Shown here in pieces: positions 1-7,083 of a stretch of 9,701 bases of DNA. The stretch is taken from positions 1 to 9,701 of the forward strand of contig JAQVOT010000030.1 of the NCBI GenBank assembly GCA_028702415.1. The letters are read 5' to 3'. The notes beneath the pieces were generated by a model. The model ran no database searches. It saw nothing but the letters and a program-made list of their open reading frames with translations, and was not told where the DNA came from. The position numbers were made by a program, and so were the translations under genes. Position 1 is the stretch's first letter. Each line of letters begins with the position of its first letter. This stretch comes from Eubacteriales bacterium (GTDB lineage Bacteria > Bacillota > Clostridia > Peptostreptococcales > Anaerovoracaceae).

Positions 1-669
1 GGCGACATGTCCCTTGCTGTCGTTGACTTTTTTAAAATTATCAATGTCAAAGAGAACAATAGATAGTGGACTGTCTGTCCGAGCAGCTTCTATTATCTCC
101 AGCTTCAGCTGGCCGATAAGCGTTCTATGATTTATGATTTTTGTCAGCCCATCTATAGAAGACATCTCAGTAAGAATCCGGTTCTTATTTTCCAACTCTA
201 GCAGTGTGTCTTTCTTTTCTGTAATGTCAAAAACTATTCCTGCAAGAAATACTGGCTTTCCGTTATTGTCATACTGTGTTATTTTACCACGGTCGTAAAA
301 CCATTTATACTCTCCATCCTTTGTCTGTATTCGATATTCAACCTCATATACATTTGATTTGCCATGTAAATGGTCAAGCATGGTCTGCATAGTATTTTGA
401 TAATCCTCTGGATGAAGTTTATCTGTAAAAAACTGATAGGGAATCGGTTCGGGTATTTCCTCCATGGTATATCCAAGGGCTTTTACTTTCAATGGGTTAA
501 ATGTAACAGAATTAGTTATGATATCCCAGTACCAATGACCAAGGTTGCCTGACCATGCATATTCCAGCTTGGTCTCCAGTTCCTTTTCCTTGAGCAGTTC
601 CAGATTTAATCTCTCGATACTATTTATATGGTCAATTAGCTGTTCTTTTGTTAAATCATTATAATTCAT
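1..669 (-). CDS. PAS-GGDEF protein, probable diguanylate cyclase (3' end beyond window)
   Basis: Open reading frame of 223 codons from ATG at 669 that runs off the window at position 1, so the C-terminal part is missing. Residues about 1-38 are a charged helical lead-in. Residues about 40-152 read as a PAS_3-type sensor (GHWYWDI, KLHPEDY, EYRIQTKDGEYKW, then FDITEKK at the end). A linker leads into the start of a GGDEF domain: SIDGLTKIINHRTL at 171-184, and LFDIDNFKKVND at 206-217 followed by KGH, the metal- and substrate-binding entry of diguanylate cyclases. The GGDEF signature itself would lie beyond the edge, so enzymatic activity cannot be judged. No transmembrane segment is seen, so it is probably cytoplasmic. 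An AAAGGTG ribosome site lies 6 nt before the ATG, and a promoter is proposed upstream. Family assignment is firm; the signal sensed is unknown. Confidence 0.9.
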   Translation of the reverse strand, partial: MNYNDLTKEQLIDHINSIERLNLELLKEKELETKLEYAWSGNLGHWYWDIITNSVTFNPLKVKALGYTMEEIPEPIPYQFFTDKLHPEDYQNTMQTMLDHLHGKSNVYEVEYRIQTKDGEYKWFYDRGKITQYDNNGKPVFLAGIVFDITEKKDTLLELENKNRILTEMSSIDGLTKIINHRTLIGQLKLEIIEAARTDSPLSIVLFDIDNFKKVNDSKGHVA

Positions 670-732
670 AGTATTCACCTTTACTGTCTACAACTTGGTC
701 TATTAATTAGGAATTTTCTGATTATTCTATAT

Positions 733-761
733 AATATATGCTAAGCTTAAAATAAAATCAA
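733..761 (-). promoter_or_regulatory. Predicted sigma-A promoter of the PAS-GGDEF gene
   Basis: On the minus strand TTGATT (761-756) is followed after 17 nt by TATATT (738-733), a good match to the housekeeping consensus. A start near 726 would give a leader of about 57 nt. An imperfect 16-bp palindrome (759-774) overlaps the -35 box. It is seen by eye only, with no experimental support. Confidence 0.55.
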
Positions 762-780
762 TGGCTAACTATTGGGCATA

Positions 781-826
781 AATAAAAAACGCTGATATCG
801 ACACTTATCGTATCAATATTAGCGTT
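781..826 (-). terminator. Rho-independent terminator after tRNA-Leu
   Basis: On the minus strand AACGCTAATAT (826-816) pairs with ATATCAGCGTT (798-788), with one G-U pair and a short CGA/TCG inner helix. A TTTTTTATTT tract follows directly. It starts 7 nt after the tRNA CCA end and so closes the tRNA transcript. Confidence 0.85.
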
Positions 827-832
827 CTCAAA

Positions 833-919
833 TGGTGCGGATAAGAGGATTCGAACCTCCACCGAATTGCTCCGACACGGACCTGAACCGTGCGCGTCTG
901 CCAGTTCCGCCATATCCGC
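833..919 (-). tRNA. tRNA-Leu (anticodon CAG)
   Basis: The acceptor arms GCGGATA (919-913) and TATCCGC (843-837) pair perfectly, and CCA is encoded at 835-833. The anticodon stem CACGG/CCGTG encloses the loop TTCAGGT, giving anticodon CAG, which reads CUG leucine codons. The T-arm GGAGGTTCGAATCCTC and the long variable arm (about 12 nt, CGGAGCAATTCGG region) fit a class II leucine tRNA. It lies 94 nt downstream of rnpB and has its own promoter and terminator. Confidence 0.96.
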
Positions 920-950
920 AAAAGAACTGTCTGTATTCAGCGACTTTTTT

Positions 951-978
951 ATTATACAATATTTAATAATAATTTCAA
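951..978 (-). promoter_or_regulatory. Predicted sigma-A promoter of tRNA-Leu
   Basis: On the minus strand TTGAAA (978-973) is followed after 16 nt by a perfect TATAAT (956-951). Transcription would start near 944, about 25 nt before the mature tRNA 5' end, a normal leader for RNase P processing. The -35 box also forms one arm of a weak ATTTCAA/TTGAAAT hairpin behind rnpB, so the end of rnpB and the tRNA promoter are closely packed. Confidence 0.7.
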
Positions 979-1013
979 GAGTAAAATTCGGGTTTTTTGA
1001 AATATATTATGAT

Positions 1014-1366
1014 GTTTGGGCAAGACATAAGCCGGGTTCTGTGTTAAGCAATCATCTATCTCGACCTGATGTTACCACCAGGCTCTAGCGACCTACCTCT
1101 TGGCGGTGACGGGCAGTCACCGGGCAAAAGCCCTTAAGCCACTTTGGTCTTGCTCCGGATGGGGTTTACACGCAAAACCTGTTACCAGGTTCTGCCGTGA
1201 GCTCTTACCTCACGATTTCACCCTTACCGCAAAAGCGGCGGTATGTTTCTGTTGCACTTTCCCTACAGTTGCCTGCGACGGACGTTATCCGTCATCCCTG
1301 CCCTATGGAGCCCGGACTTTCCTCACAGAACATACAGTTCTGCGCGATTGCCTGTCTTACCCAAAC
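1014..1366 (-). ncRNA. rnpB: RNase P RNA, bacterial class A
   Basis: This is the catalytic RNA that removes 5' leaders from pre-tRNAs. Conserved blocks are easy to read on the minus strand: GAGGAAAGTCCGGGCTCC (1324-1307), the GTAAGAG hairpin of the specificity domain near 1210, CCGGAGCAAGACCAAA near 1150, AGATAGATGATTGC (1061-1048) and the 3' block ACAGAACCCGGCTTAT (1042-1027). Helix P1 pairs 1366-1353 with 1027-1014 (14 bp, one G-U), which sets the ends and gives about 353 nt. The GGTAACA-containing CTGG/CCAG-type hairpin and the E. coli-like middle region point to class A, as in most Clostridia, rather than the Bacillus class B. No convincing terminator follows; only a weak 7-bp hairpin is seen before the tRNA promoter. 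Apparent short coding frames across this region are artefacts. Confidence 0.97.
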
Positions 1367-1370
1367 ATTA

Positions 1371-2150
1371 TTAAAGAATATATGGATTTGTATTTGCTTC
1401 AGTAATTATAACATCAGCTGTCAATCCCTTTTCTGCAGACTTTGCATAAATCTGATGAGACATGTTTTCCACAAAGTTCTTCTCGGTTCCGAAATGCCCC
1501 GCATCTATTACTGACATCCCAACAGCTTTGGCATACTGTGCTTCGTGGAGTTTCAGGTCCCCTGTGATAAACAGATCACATCCCTCTCTGGCCGCTTTAA
1601 AAATATAATCACCGCCTGCCCCTGTACAAAGTCCGATTTTTAAGATTTTTTCTTTTCCTCCGTCGACACAGCGTATGTAATTCTTTGGAAGATCAAGACA
1701 ATCCTCAACATATTCACAGGCTTCTGAGAAATTCATAGCTTCGGGAAGCTCACCGTAATATCCTTCTTCCTTCGAACAAGCATCCCTGATTAAAAGATTC
1801 AGAAGCTGCATCATGTAGAAGTTATTTCCTTTTGTTGCAAAGTCAAAGGAAAGATGTGCAGAATATACAGAGATGTTATTTTTAATTAACTCATTGATGT
1901 ATCTTCCCGGAAAATCGTTATTATCGATTACATATGCAGGGTTGAATATCAGGGGATGATGGGTGATAATCATATCGGCATTTTTATTTACTGCCTCTTC
2001 GATTACATCCTGATTAATATCAAGACAAACAAGCACCTTGTTTATCTCTTCTCTACCTGTATAAATCTGAATACCGGAGTTATCAATATCTTCGTATTCC
2101 CGGGTTGGGGCTATTTCTTCAATCAATTGAATAAAATCTTTATATCTCAT
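1371..2150 (-). CDS. Nif3-like dinuclear metal-centre protein (YqfO/YbgI family)
   Basis: This 259-residue protein of the Nif3/DUF34 family has a conserved two-metal site, but its substrate and physiological role are not established. Proposed metal ligands by family comparison are His64-His65 in ITHHP, Asp103 in SAHLSFD, and His219 with Glu223 in DAGHFGTE. TGDLKLHEAQYA (196-207) is the usual TGDxKxHxA motif. The length fits the short form, without the PII-like insertion that makes some Bacillus homologues about 370 residues. The HTNLD motif usual in the family reads HLSFD here, with the Asp retained. A strong AAGGAGGAAT ribosome site lies before the ATG, separated from trmK by 48 nt. The order rpoD-trmK-Nif3 is widespread in Firmicutes. 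The stop codon is 4 nt from the predicted 5' end of rnpB. Confidence 0.95.
   Translation of the reverse strand: MRYKDFIQLIEEIAPTREYEDIDNSGIQIYTGREEINKVLVCLDINQDVIEEAVNKNADMIITHHPLIFNPAYVIDNNDFPGRYINELIKNNISVYSAHLSFDFATKGNNFYMMQLLNLLIRDACSKEEGYYGELPEAMNFSEACEYVEDCLDLPKNYIRCVDGGKEKILKIGLCTGAGGDYIFKAAREGCDLFITGDLKLHEAQYAKAVGMSVIDAGHFGTEKNFVENMSHQIYAKSAEKGLTADVIITEANTNPYIL
1405..1413 (-). promoter_or_regulatory. Candidate extended -10 promoter for rnpB inside the Nif3 gene
   Basis: TGTTATAAT (1413-1405 on the minus strand) is an exact extended -10 element (TG-N-TATAAT) within the last codons of the upstream gene. A start near 1398 would leave about 32 nt before the mature RNA. There is no -35 box at 16-18 nt; a TTGACA lies only 8 nt upstream, which is too close to act with it. 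The nucleotides also encode Val-Ile-Ile, so the match could be chance. Confidence 0.35.
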
Positions 2151-2198
2151 ACATATTCCTCCTTGAATAGACTAAAGGTGACAAGTATACCGTCATTT

Positions 2199-2918
2199 TT
2201 AAAAAACTATCTTTTCAAAATAAGCAATACGTTTTTCTACGGTTATAATATCCAAATCATTTATGTTACAGCTTTTTAGAATGCCATTCCTTATTTTTTT
2301 CTCTGTTTCCAGTTTGGAAATCGCATATTCTCTAGCAAGTACAGGATTTGTTTCATACATATCCATCGGGAAGTCCCAGCGGGCTGAACCTGGATCCCTA
2401 AGGTCTTCCACGGGAGGATTATTGGCTTTCTCAGAGCTTTTTGTCGGAATTGCGACTATTATCTCACAGATGAATTTCCCCTCTCTTACAAGGAGATTTG
2501 AAGTTATGTCAAAGCAATTGTTTGCCAACCAGTATCTGAGTAGACCGGAATTGTTTCTCGGCTGGAGAATGAATTTATCAAAGCTGCAGGTTTTCTTCAT
2601 GTTACGGGAGAGAATATCTCGAATCAGCAGACCCCCCATACCTGCAATCACTATGACATTTACTTCTCCGCAATCAACTGTATCCAGCCCATCACCTACC
2701 CGAAAATCAAGTTCATTTCCGAACTGATATTCCCCTGCTGCCGCTTTTGCCTTTGCAAGTGAGGGTTCACTAATATCACACATAATAACCTTTGGTGATA
2801 TTCCATTGTCCCGCAAATAAAGCGGCAAAAAACCATGGTCGGTACCAATGTCAGCCATGGTTTCTCCTTTTTCAATCTGATCAGCCATCAGCTGGAGTCT
2901 ATCGGTTAGTTTATCCAT
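2199..2918 (-). CDS. trmK: tRNA (adenine22-N1)-methyltransferase TrmK
   Basis: A 239-residue SAM-dependent methyltransferase that methylates N1 of A22 in the D-arm of certain tRNAs (known from Bacillus YqfN/TrmK). The SAM site is visible as MADIGTDHGFLPLYL (21-35), the acidic Asp48 at the end of strand 2 (VIMCDIS), GDGL (75-78), and AGMGG (92-96). LQPR (118-121) takes the place of the catalytic-loop motif that usually reads LQPN. The C-terminal 65 residues are helical and charged, as in the family, where they form a coiled coil. Length matches the Bacillus protein. Its ATG is 1 nt after the rpoD stop codon (TAGAATG), so translation is probably coupled to rpoD; GGA in the last rpoD codons is the only ribosome-site match. 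Confidence 0.95.
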   Translation of the reverse strand: MDKLTDRLQLMADQIEKGETMADIGTDHGFLPLYLRDNGISPKVIMCDISEPSLAKAKAAAGEYQFGNELDFRVGDGLDTVDCGEVNVIVIAGMGGLLIRDILSRNMKKTCSFDKFILQPRNNSGLLRYWLANNCFDITSNLLVREGKFICEIIVAIPTKSSEKANNPPVEDLRDPGSARWDFPMDMYETNPVLAREYAISKLETEKKIRNGILKSCNINDLDIITVEKRIAYFEKIVF

Positions 2919-2919
2919 T

Positions 2920-4173
2920 CTATTCCAGATAATCCTTCAGTTTCTTGCTTCTGGTGGGATGACGAAGCTTTCTAAGTGCTTTTGCCTCAATCTGTCTGAT
3001 ACGCTCCCGGGTAACGTCAAATTCCTTGCCTACTTCTTCAAGAGTTCTTGCCCTTCCGTCTTCAAGACCGAATCTGAGTTTCAAAACTTTCTGCTCTCTT
3101 TCTGTCAAAGTGGAAAGTACAGCAACAAGCTGCTCCTTAAGCATACTGAATGCTGCAGCTTCCGCCGGTGCAGGGGCATCCTCGTCGGGAATAAAATCAC
3201 CAAGATGGCTGTCTTCCTCTTCGCCAATAGGCGTTTCAAGGGATACGGGTTCTTGAGCTATCTTCAGAATCTCCCGAACCTTTTCTACCGTAATGCCCAT
3301 TTCATCGGCAATTTCGTCGGGAGTAGGTTCCCTGCCGTTTTCCTGAAGAAGCTGACGTGAAACTCTGATCAATTTGTTGATTGTTTCAACCATGTGTACA
3401 GGAATTCTTATTGTTCTGGCCTGATCCGCAATGGATCTTGTTATTGCCTGCCTGATCCACCATGTTGCATAGGTGCTGAATTTATAACCCTTGGTGTAGT
3501 CAAACTTATCAACGGCTTTGATAAGTCCAAGGTTTCCTTCCTGAATAAGGTCAAGGAACAGCATCCCTCTGCCCACATATTTCTTCGCTATAGATACAAC
3601 CAGTCTAAGGTTTGCTTCGCAAAGTTTCTGCTTGGCATAATCATCTCCTGCTTCCATTCTTTTAGCAAGATCCACCTCCTCCTCGGCATTCAGTAGCGGA
3701 ACCTTGCCAATTTCCTTTAGATACATTCTTACCGGATCATCGACAACTATTGATTTGGAGATAGAAGATTCAAGATCAATTTCCTTGGCATCAGGATTCT
3801 TGGCCAGTACTGCTTCCACATCAGGATCATCACCTTCTGAATCTATGAGCTGAAGCTCATTCTCGCCGGGTTCCTTTTCGTATAATACTTTGACTCCTCG
3901 AATTTCAAGTTCTCTGTAAATATCATCGATCTGATACTTATCAAGATTGAGATGTTCCAGATTATCCGCCACCTGACTAAAGGAAATGGTTTTGTTTTCA
4001 TCACCGCTAATCTTTTCTTCAAGTTTTTTTAGAATGGAATCCTTTTTCTTTTTTGATAGCTCTTTCGGGTCATCAGCAGCAGTATAGTTTTCTTTTATAT
4101 CCGCAAGCTTTTTTTTGAATTCCTGAAAGTCAAGTTCTTCCTTGCTCAGTTCAACTTTTTCTTTCTTTGACAT
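2920..4173 (-). CDS. rpoD: RNA polymerase primary sigma factor SigA/RpoD
   Basis: A 417-residue housekeeping sigma-70 factor that directs RNA polymerase to -35/-10 promoters. Order of parts: a lysine-rich N-terminal stretch (1-60), region 1.1 (about 61-100, [14 protein letters not shown]), an acidic linker, region 1.2 ([17 protein letters not shown], 145-161), region 2 ([15 protein letters not shown] to [14 protein letters not shown], 189-248), region 3 (about 255-315), region 4.1/4.2 ([15 protein letters not shown] to the helix-turn-helix [24 protein letters not shown], 356-400), ending [13 protein letters not shown]. All landmarks are intact. It lacks the large region-1.2/2 insertion of the E. 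coli protein, as in Firmicutes. The ATG follows dnaG by 11 nt, and its ribosome site TAAGGTG overlaps the dnaG stop codon, consistent with the classical dnaG-rpoD operon. Confidence 0.98.
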   Translation of the reverse strand: MSKKEKVELSKEELDFQEFKKKLADIKENYTAADDPKELSKKKKDSILKKLEEKISGDENKTISFSQVADNLEHLNLDKYQIDDIYRELEIRGVKVLYEKEPGENELQLIDSEGDDPDVEAVLAKNPDAKEIDLESSISKSIVVDDPVRMYLKEIGKVPLLNAEEEVDLAKRMEAGDDYAKQKLCEANLRLVVSIAKKYVGRGMLFLDLIQEGNLGLIKAVDKFDYTKGYKFSTYATWWIRQAITRSIADQARTIRIPVHMVETINKLIRVSRQLLQENGREPTPDEIADEMGITVEKVREILKIAQEPVSLETPIGEEEDSHLGDFIPDEDAPAPAEAAAFSMLKEQLVAVLSTLTEREQKVLKLRFGLEDGRARTLEEVGKEFDVTRERIRQIEAKALRKLRHPTRSKKLKDYLE

Positions 4174-4184
4174 ACTTTAACACC

Positions 4185-5930
4185 TTATCCTTTTAATTCT
4201 TTTTGTATTTGCATCAGACGAATCATTAATCTGTCGGTTTCTTCTGCGTCTGTCTCGCTGTCAAGATCGTTTATCAATCTGGTTATTTCAGCCTCTTCAG
4301 CAATCAGCTTATCATGTCTTAATCGAGATACGCAGTCGTTGTATATGGTTTCCTCTTTATCCGGAGGAATTATTTTTAATCTTATATTTTCAAATATCTC
4401 TGAAGTTTCAACATCCAGCTGGTCAGTAATCCTGCTGAGCTCCAGGGGACGTTCTCCTTTATCTGCGGTCATTATAGCCTTATAAATACTGCTCCCTGCG
4501 TCACTTAATTTAATATCATCAGGGATTAGACTGTAATCATGATCAATCAGAATAAGTTTAATAAGAAACTGTTCAGCTTCAGACAAGGCTGTCTTACCTC
4601 CGGCTTCAGCTAAGTGAACAACAGAATCGGTTTTTTTATCATTTTTATGACCCTCATACTCAAGTCTTATTGCCTGCTCAGAAATTGAGGTTTCCACTGA
4701 AAGCTTTTTAATATACATATCAGCTTCAATGGGCTTCATCTGTTTCAGAATCCGAATCGCCGAACTGAGATAATCCAGCTTCTGTTGCTTATCCTCCAGA
4801 TTATATTGCTGTTTTGCTTTTGCAAGCTTGAAGTCTCCATAGGGAAGTGCTCCCGATACAAGTTTCAGATAGGCATCCCGTCCCCTGGACTTAATGAAAT
4901 CGTCCGGATCTTTGCCATCGTCTACAATAAGAACCTTAGCTCGGCAATCTTCTTTGTACAGGATGTCCAAAGCTCTCAAAGCGGCATTCTGTCCTGCATT
5001 GTCTGCATCATAAGACAGAATAACATTCGAGGTATATCTCTTAATCAGTCTTGCCTGATTATCTGTAAGAGCAGTTCCCAGAGATGCGGAAACGTTTCTT
5101 ATACCGGCCTGATAAAGAGATATTACATCCATGTACCCTTCCACAAGAATAATACATCCTTCTTTTTGTACATGGTCTTTCGTTAAATTCAGACCATACA
5201 GGTTGTTCTTTTTCTGAAAAACCGATGATTCACTGGAATTAAGGTATTTGGGTTCTCCTTTATCGAGAATTCTGCCGCCGAAACCAATAAACTTGCCCGC
5301 TGTATTTCTGATGGGAAAGATTATTCTTCCTCTGAACCTGTCGAAATATCTTTTGTCTTTTTTTGAAGCCAGGCCTATCTCCACCAGCTTTTCAGGATCA
5401 TACCCACGTCTTTTAAGGTAATCCGTAAGTGAGGTCCAGTCTTCATCAGCATAACCGATGTTGAATTCCTTCAGAGTGTCGTCCGATATACCTCGGTTCT
5501 TCATGTAGGAATATCCGTGATTACCCTTTTCCCGAAGAGCTCTGTAAAAAAATTCCGCAGCATCTCTGTTTATCCTGAAATACTCTTCATTATTTTTCGA
5601 ATTGCCACGCCCGCCGAAAGCTCCCTGGGGTATTTCTATACCATATTCTTCGGCAAGTTTCTCGCAGGCTTCTCTGAAATCAAGATTGTAGTATTTCTGT
5701 ACAAAGCTTATTACATCCCCACTCTCATTGCAGCCAAAACATATAAAATGCTGACTTCCCTCATAAACAACAAAAGAAGGTGTTTTCTCTCTGTGAAAAG
5801 GACAAAGTCCTTTGTGGACGTTTCCGGCTTTCTTCAAAGCAACAACCCGTCCTATCACATCAACGATGTCACACCCGCTTTTTATTTCATCAACTATATT
5901 GAAATTCGAACTGCTACGAATATCTGTCAC
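4185..5930 (-). CDS. dnaG: DNA primase DnaG
   Basis: Synthesises RNA primers for replication together with DnaB. Numbered from the GTG at 5930 (581 residues): CHC2 zinc-ribbon with Cys43, His46, Cys64 and Cys67 (CPFH and CFGC); RNA-polymerase core with RFRGRIIFPI (198-207) and GFGGR (216-220); TOPRIM motifs with Glu264 (VEGYMD), Asp308/Asp310 (SYDADNAG) and KDPDD (340-344) for metal binding; and a helical C-terminal helicase-binding part (about 440-581). The start was chosen because AAGAGG stands 6 nt before this GTG and family proteins begin with a short leader before DEIKSGCDIVDVI. Another in-frame GTG at 5960 has no ribosome site and would put a terminator-like hairpin in the coding region. 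rpoD follows after 11 nt. Confidence 0.97.
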   Translation of the reverse strand: MTDIRSSSNFNIVDEIKSGCDIVDVIGRVVALKKAGNVHKGLCPFHREKTPSFVVYEGSQHFICFGCNESGDVISFVQKYYNLDFREACEKLAEEYGIEIPQGAFGGRGNSKNNEEYFRINRDAAEFFYRALREKGNHGYSYMKNRGISDDTLKEFNIGYADEDWTSLTDYLKRRGYDPEKLVEIGLASKKDKRYFDRFRGRIIFPIRNTAGKFIGFGGRILDKGEPKYLNSSESSVFQKKNNLYGLNLTKDHVQKEGCIILVEGYMDVISLYQAGIRNVSASLGTALTDNQARLIKRYTSNVILSYDADNAGQNAALRALDILYKEDCRAKVLIVDDGKDPDDFIKSRGRDAYLKLVSGALPYGDFKLAKAKQQYNLEDKQQKLDYLSSAIRILKQMKPIEADMYIKKLSVETSISEQAIRLEYEGHKNDKKTDSVVHLAEAGGKTALSEAEQFLIKLILIDHDYSLIPDDIKLSDAGSSIYKAIMTADKGERPLELSRITDQLDVETSEIFENIRLKIIPPDKEETIYNDCVSRLRHDKLIAEEAEITRLINDLDSETDAEETDRLMIRLMQIQKELKG

Positions 5931-5936
5931 AATTAT

Positions 5937-5942
5937 CCTCTT
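5937..5942 (-). promoter_or_regulatory. dnaG: Ribosome binding site deciding the dnaG start
   Basis: AAGAGG on the minus strand, 6 nt before GTG at 5930, immediately follows the T-run of the upstream hairpin. It supports the shorter start over the in-frame GTG at 5960. If the hairpin forms, this site remains just outside it. Confidence 0.75.
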
Positions 5943-5982
5943 ATAAAAAACCTTTGCCACTATATAAAATACGACAAAGGTT
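5943..5982 (-). terminator. Terminator-like hairpin in the dnaG leader
   Basis: On the minus strand AACCTTTG (5982-5975) pairs with CAAAGGTT (5956-5949) across an 18-nt loop, and TTTTAT follows, giving six T in a row. The 8-bp stem has only three G-C pairs and the loop is large, so termination is probably partial. It may end transcripts from the dut-dgt genes, reduce read-through into dnaG-rpoD, or act as an attenuator with the competing hairpin at 5974-5988. Confidence 0.55.
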
Positions 5983-5988
5983 CTTTGT
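5974..5988 (-). promoter_or_regulatory. Candidate anti-terminator hairpin before dnaG
   Basis: ACAAAG (5988-5983) can pair with CTTTGT (5979-5974) across a 3-nt loop, AAC. The CTTTG arm is the same one used in the terminator-like stem (5982-5975), so the two folds exclude each other. The element is short; the pairing is visible in the sequence but regulation is only inferred. Confidence 0.3.
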
Positions 5989-5990
5989 TT

Positions 5991-6060
5991 CCTTTATTTA
6001 TTTGAATTAATTTCTATTAATTTCTATTTATTTCTATTAATTTCTATTTATTTCAAAAAA
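5991..6060 (-). repeat. Phased 10-bp AT-rich tandem repeats upstream of dnaG
   Basis: On the minus strand the units TAAATAGAAA and TTAATAGAAA alternate, giving two exact copies of a 20-bp unit at 6050-6011. Diverged 10-bp units flank them (TTTTTTGAAA at 6060-6051, TTAATTCAAA at 6010-6001, TAAATAAAGG at 6000-5991). Each unit holds an A-tract, so the tracts recur once per helical turn, the pattern expected of intrinsically curved DNA. The block fills most of the dgt-dnaG gap. A role as an upstream promoter element, a protein-binding array or a slippage-prone repeat is possible; no clear -35/-10 pair was found beside it. Confidence 0.85.
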
Positions 6061-6070
6061 ATATTACGTT

Positions 6071-7081
6071 TTATTTCCATCCTGCAGGAATGAAAAGCTC
6101 CTTATATGTGTTCAATGCATACCTGTCAGTCATGCTGGCCACATGATCTTTAACAAGCTCTTCAATAGGATAAAAATCTTTCATCTGAATAAGATCTTCC
6201 GGAAGTCGGTATGGATTATGCATATAGTATTCAAATAGAGAAGTAATTATGGTTTCTACTTTGGAAATATCTTCAGCCAGTTGCACTTCACCCTTGTGAT
6301 ATACATTTTCAAACATGAAACCCCTCAGGTTATTCATGGCCTCCATTTTCTCTTCGCTAAGTGTAATTTCCCGCTTGCCATCGCTGTTTGTTATCATATC
6401 CTTTACAAGTGTATCAATTCGTTTCTTGTGAGTGTCTCCAAGAATTTTTATGCTTTTTTCCGGAAGTTCACCGATTTTAATAACTCCACTTCTGAGGGCA
6501 TCGTCAATGTCATGATTGATATATGCTATTCTGTCACTTGTTTGTACAACCTGCCCTTCAGGTGTAAAGGGCATTACAGGCCCTGTATGATTAAGAATTC
6601 CATCTCTTACCTCTTCGGTCAGATTCATGCCTCTTTTATCTCCGTTGAATTCCAGAAGGTCAACAACTCTCAGAGACTGAACATTATGTTTGAATTCCCC
6701 ACTGTATATTCTGTTAAGAATGGTCTCTCCGCTATGTCCGAAAGGTGTATGCCCCAGATCATGACCCATGGAAATCGCCTCGGTAAGATCTTCATTTAAT
6801 GCCAGTGCCCTGGAAATTGTTCTTGCGATCTGTGATACCTCTATGGTATGAGTCAATCTTGTTCTGAAATGATCTCCTTCAGGCGACAGAAATACCTGGG
6901 TCTTATGCATCAGTCTTCTAAATGACTTGGAATGTATTATTCTATCCCTGTCTCTCTGGAAAACTGTTCTGACATCACACTGTTCTTCATGTCGAACCCT
7001 TCCTTTGCTATCTGCTGATTTTGTTGCAAAAGCAGACAGAATTTCATATTCTCTTCTTTCGATATCCGTTCTATTGATCAT
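6071..7081 (-). CDS. dgt: dGTPase-like HD-domain dNTP triphosphohydrolase
   Basis: A 336-residue member of the dGTPase family of HD-domain enzymes that cleave dNTPs to the nucleoside and triphosphate. Motifs from ATG at 7081: RDRDRIIHSKSFRRLMHKTQVF (start about 43), then His78 in RLTHT, His107-Asp108 in MGHDLGHTPFGH, and Asp191 in YINHD, together forming the HD metal site; NVQSLRVV (133-140) is the usual core motif. Length is typical of the short bacterial form rather than the E. coli Dgt (about 505 residues). Which dNTP is preferred cannot be told. An in-frame TTG at 7114 would add 11 residues but overlap dut; the ATG at 7081, 2 nt after the dut stop and behind GGGG, is better. Placement with dut and dnaG suggests dNTP pool control near replication genes. 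Confidence 0.93.
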   Translation of the reverse strand: MINRTDIERREYEILSAFATKSADSKGRVRHEEQCDVRTVFQRDRDRIIHSKSFRRLMHKTQVFLSPEGDHFRTRLTHTIEVSQIARTISRALALNEDLTEAISMGHDLGHTPFGHSGETILNRIYSGEFKHNVQSLRVVDLLEFNGDKRGMNLTEEVRDGILNHTGPVMPFTPEGQVVQTSDRIAYINHDIDDALRSGVIKIGELPEKSIKILGDTHKKRIDTLVKDMITNSDGKREITLSEEKMEAMNNLRGFMFENVYHKGEVQLAEDISKVETIITSLFEYYMHNPYRLPEDLIQMKDFYPIEELVKDHVASMTDRYALNTYKELFIPAGWK

Positions 7082-7083
7082 TG

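Noticed and set aside
961..1013. Terminator of rnpB
   Set aside because: Only a 7-bp ATTTCAA/TTGAAAT stem with an 18-nt loop is seen, with no clear U-run, and it overlaps the tRNA promoter; too weak to annotate.
1405..1424. A perfect TTGACA and a perfect TATAAT upstream of rnpB taken as one promoter
   Set aside because: They are separated by only 8 nt, far from the 16-18 nt needed. TATAAT was kept only as an extended -10 candidate.
1100..1514. Plus-strand open frames of about 100 codons
   Set aside because: They lie over RNase P RNA and the end of the Nif3 gene, lack ribosome sites, and their translation has no family resemblance.
2170..2198. TGAC/GTCA hairpin and TATACT in the trmK-Nif3 gap as terminator or promoter
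   Set aside because: The stem is short with G-U pairs and has no U-run after it on the coding strand, and TATACT has no -35 box at proper distance.
5991..6060. CRISPR or replication-origin iterons
   Set aside because: The units are 10 bp, contiguous and without spacers, so it is not CRISPR. No DnaA-box-like sequences or replication initiator gene are present, so an origin is not supported.
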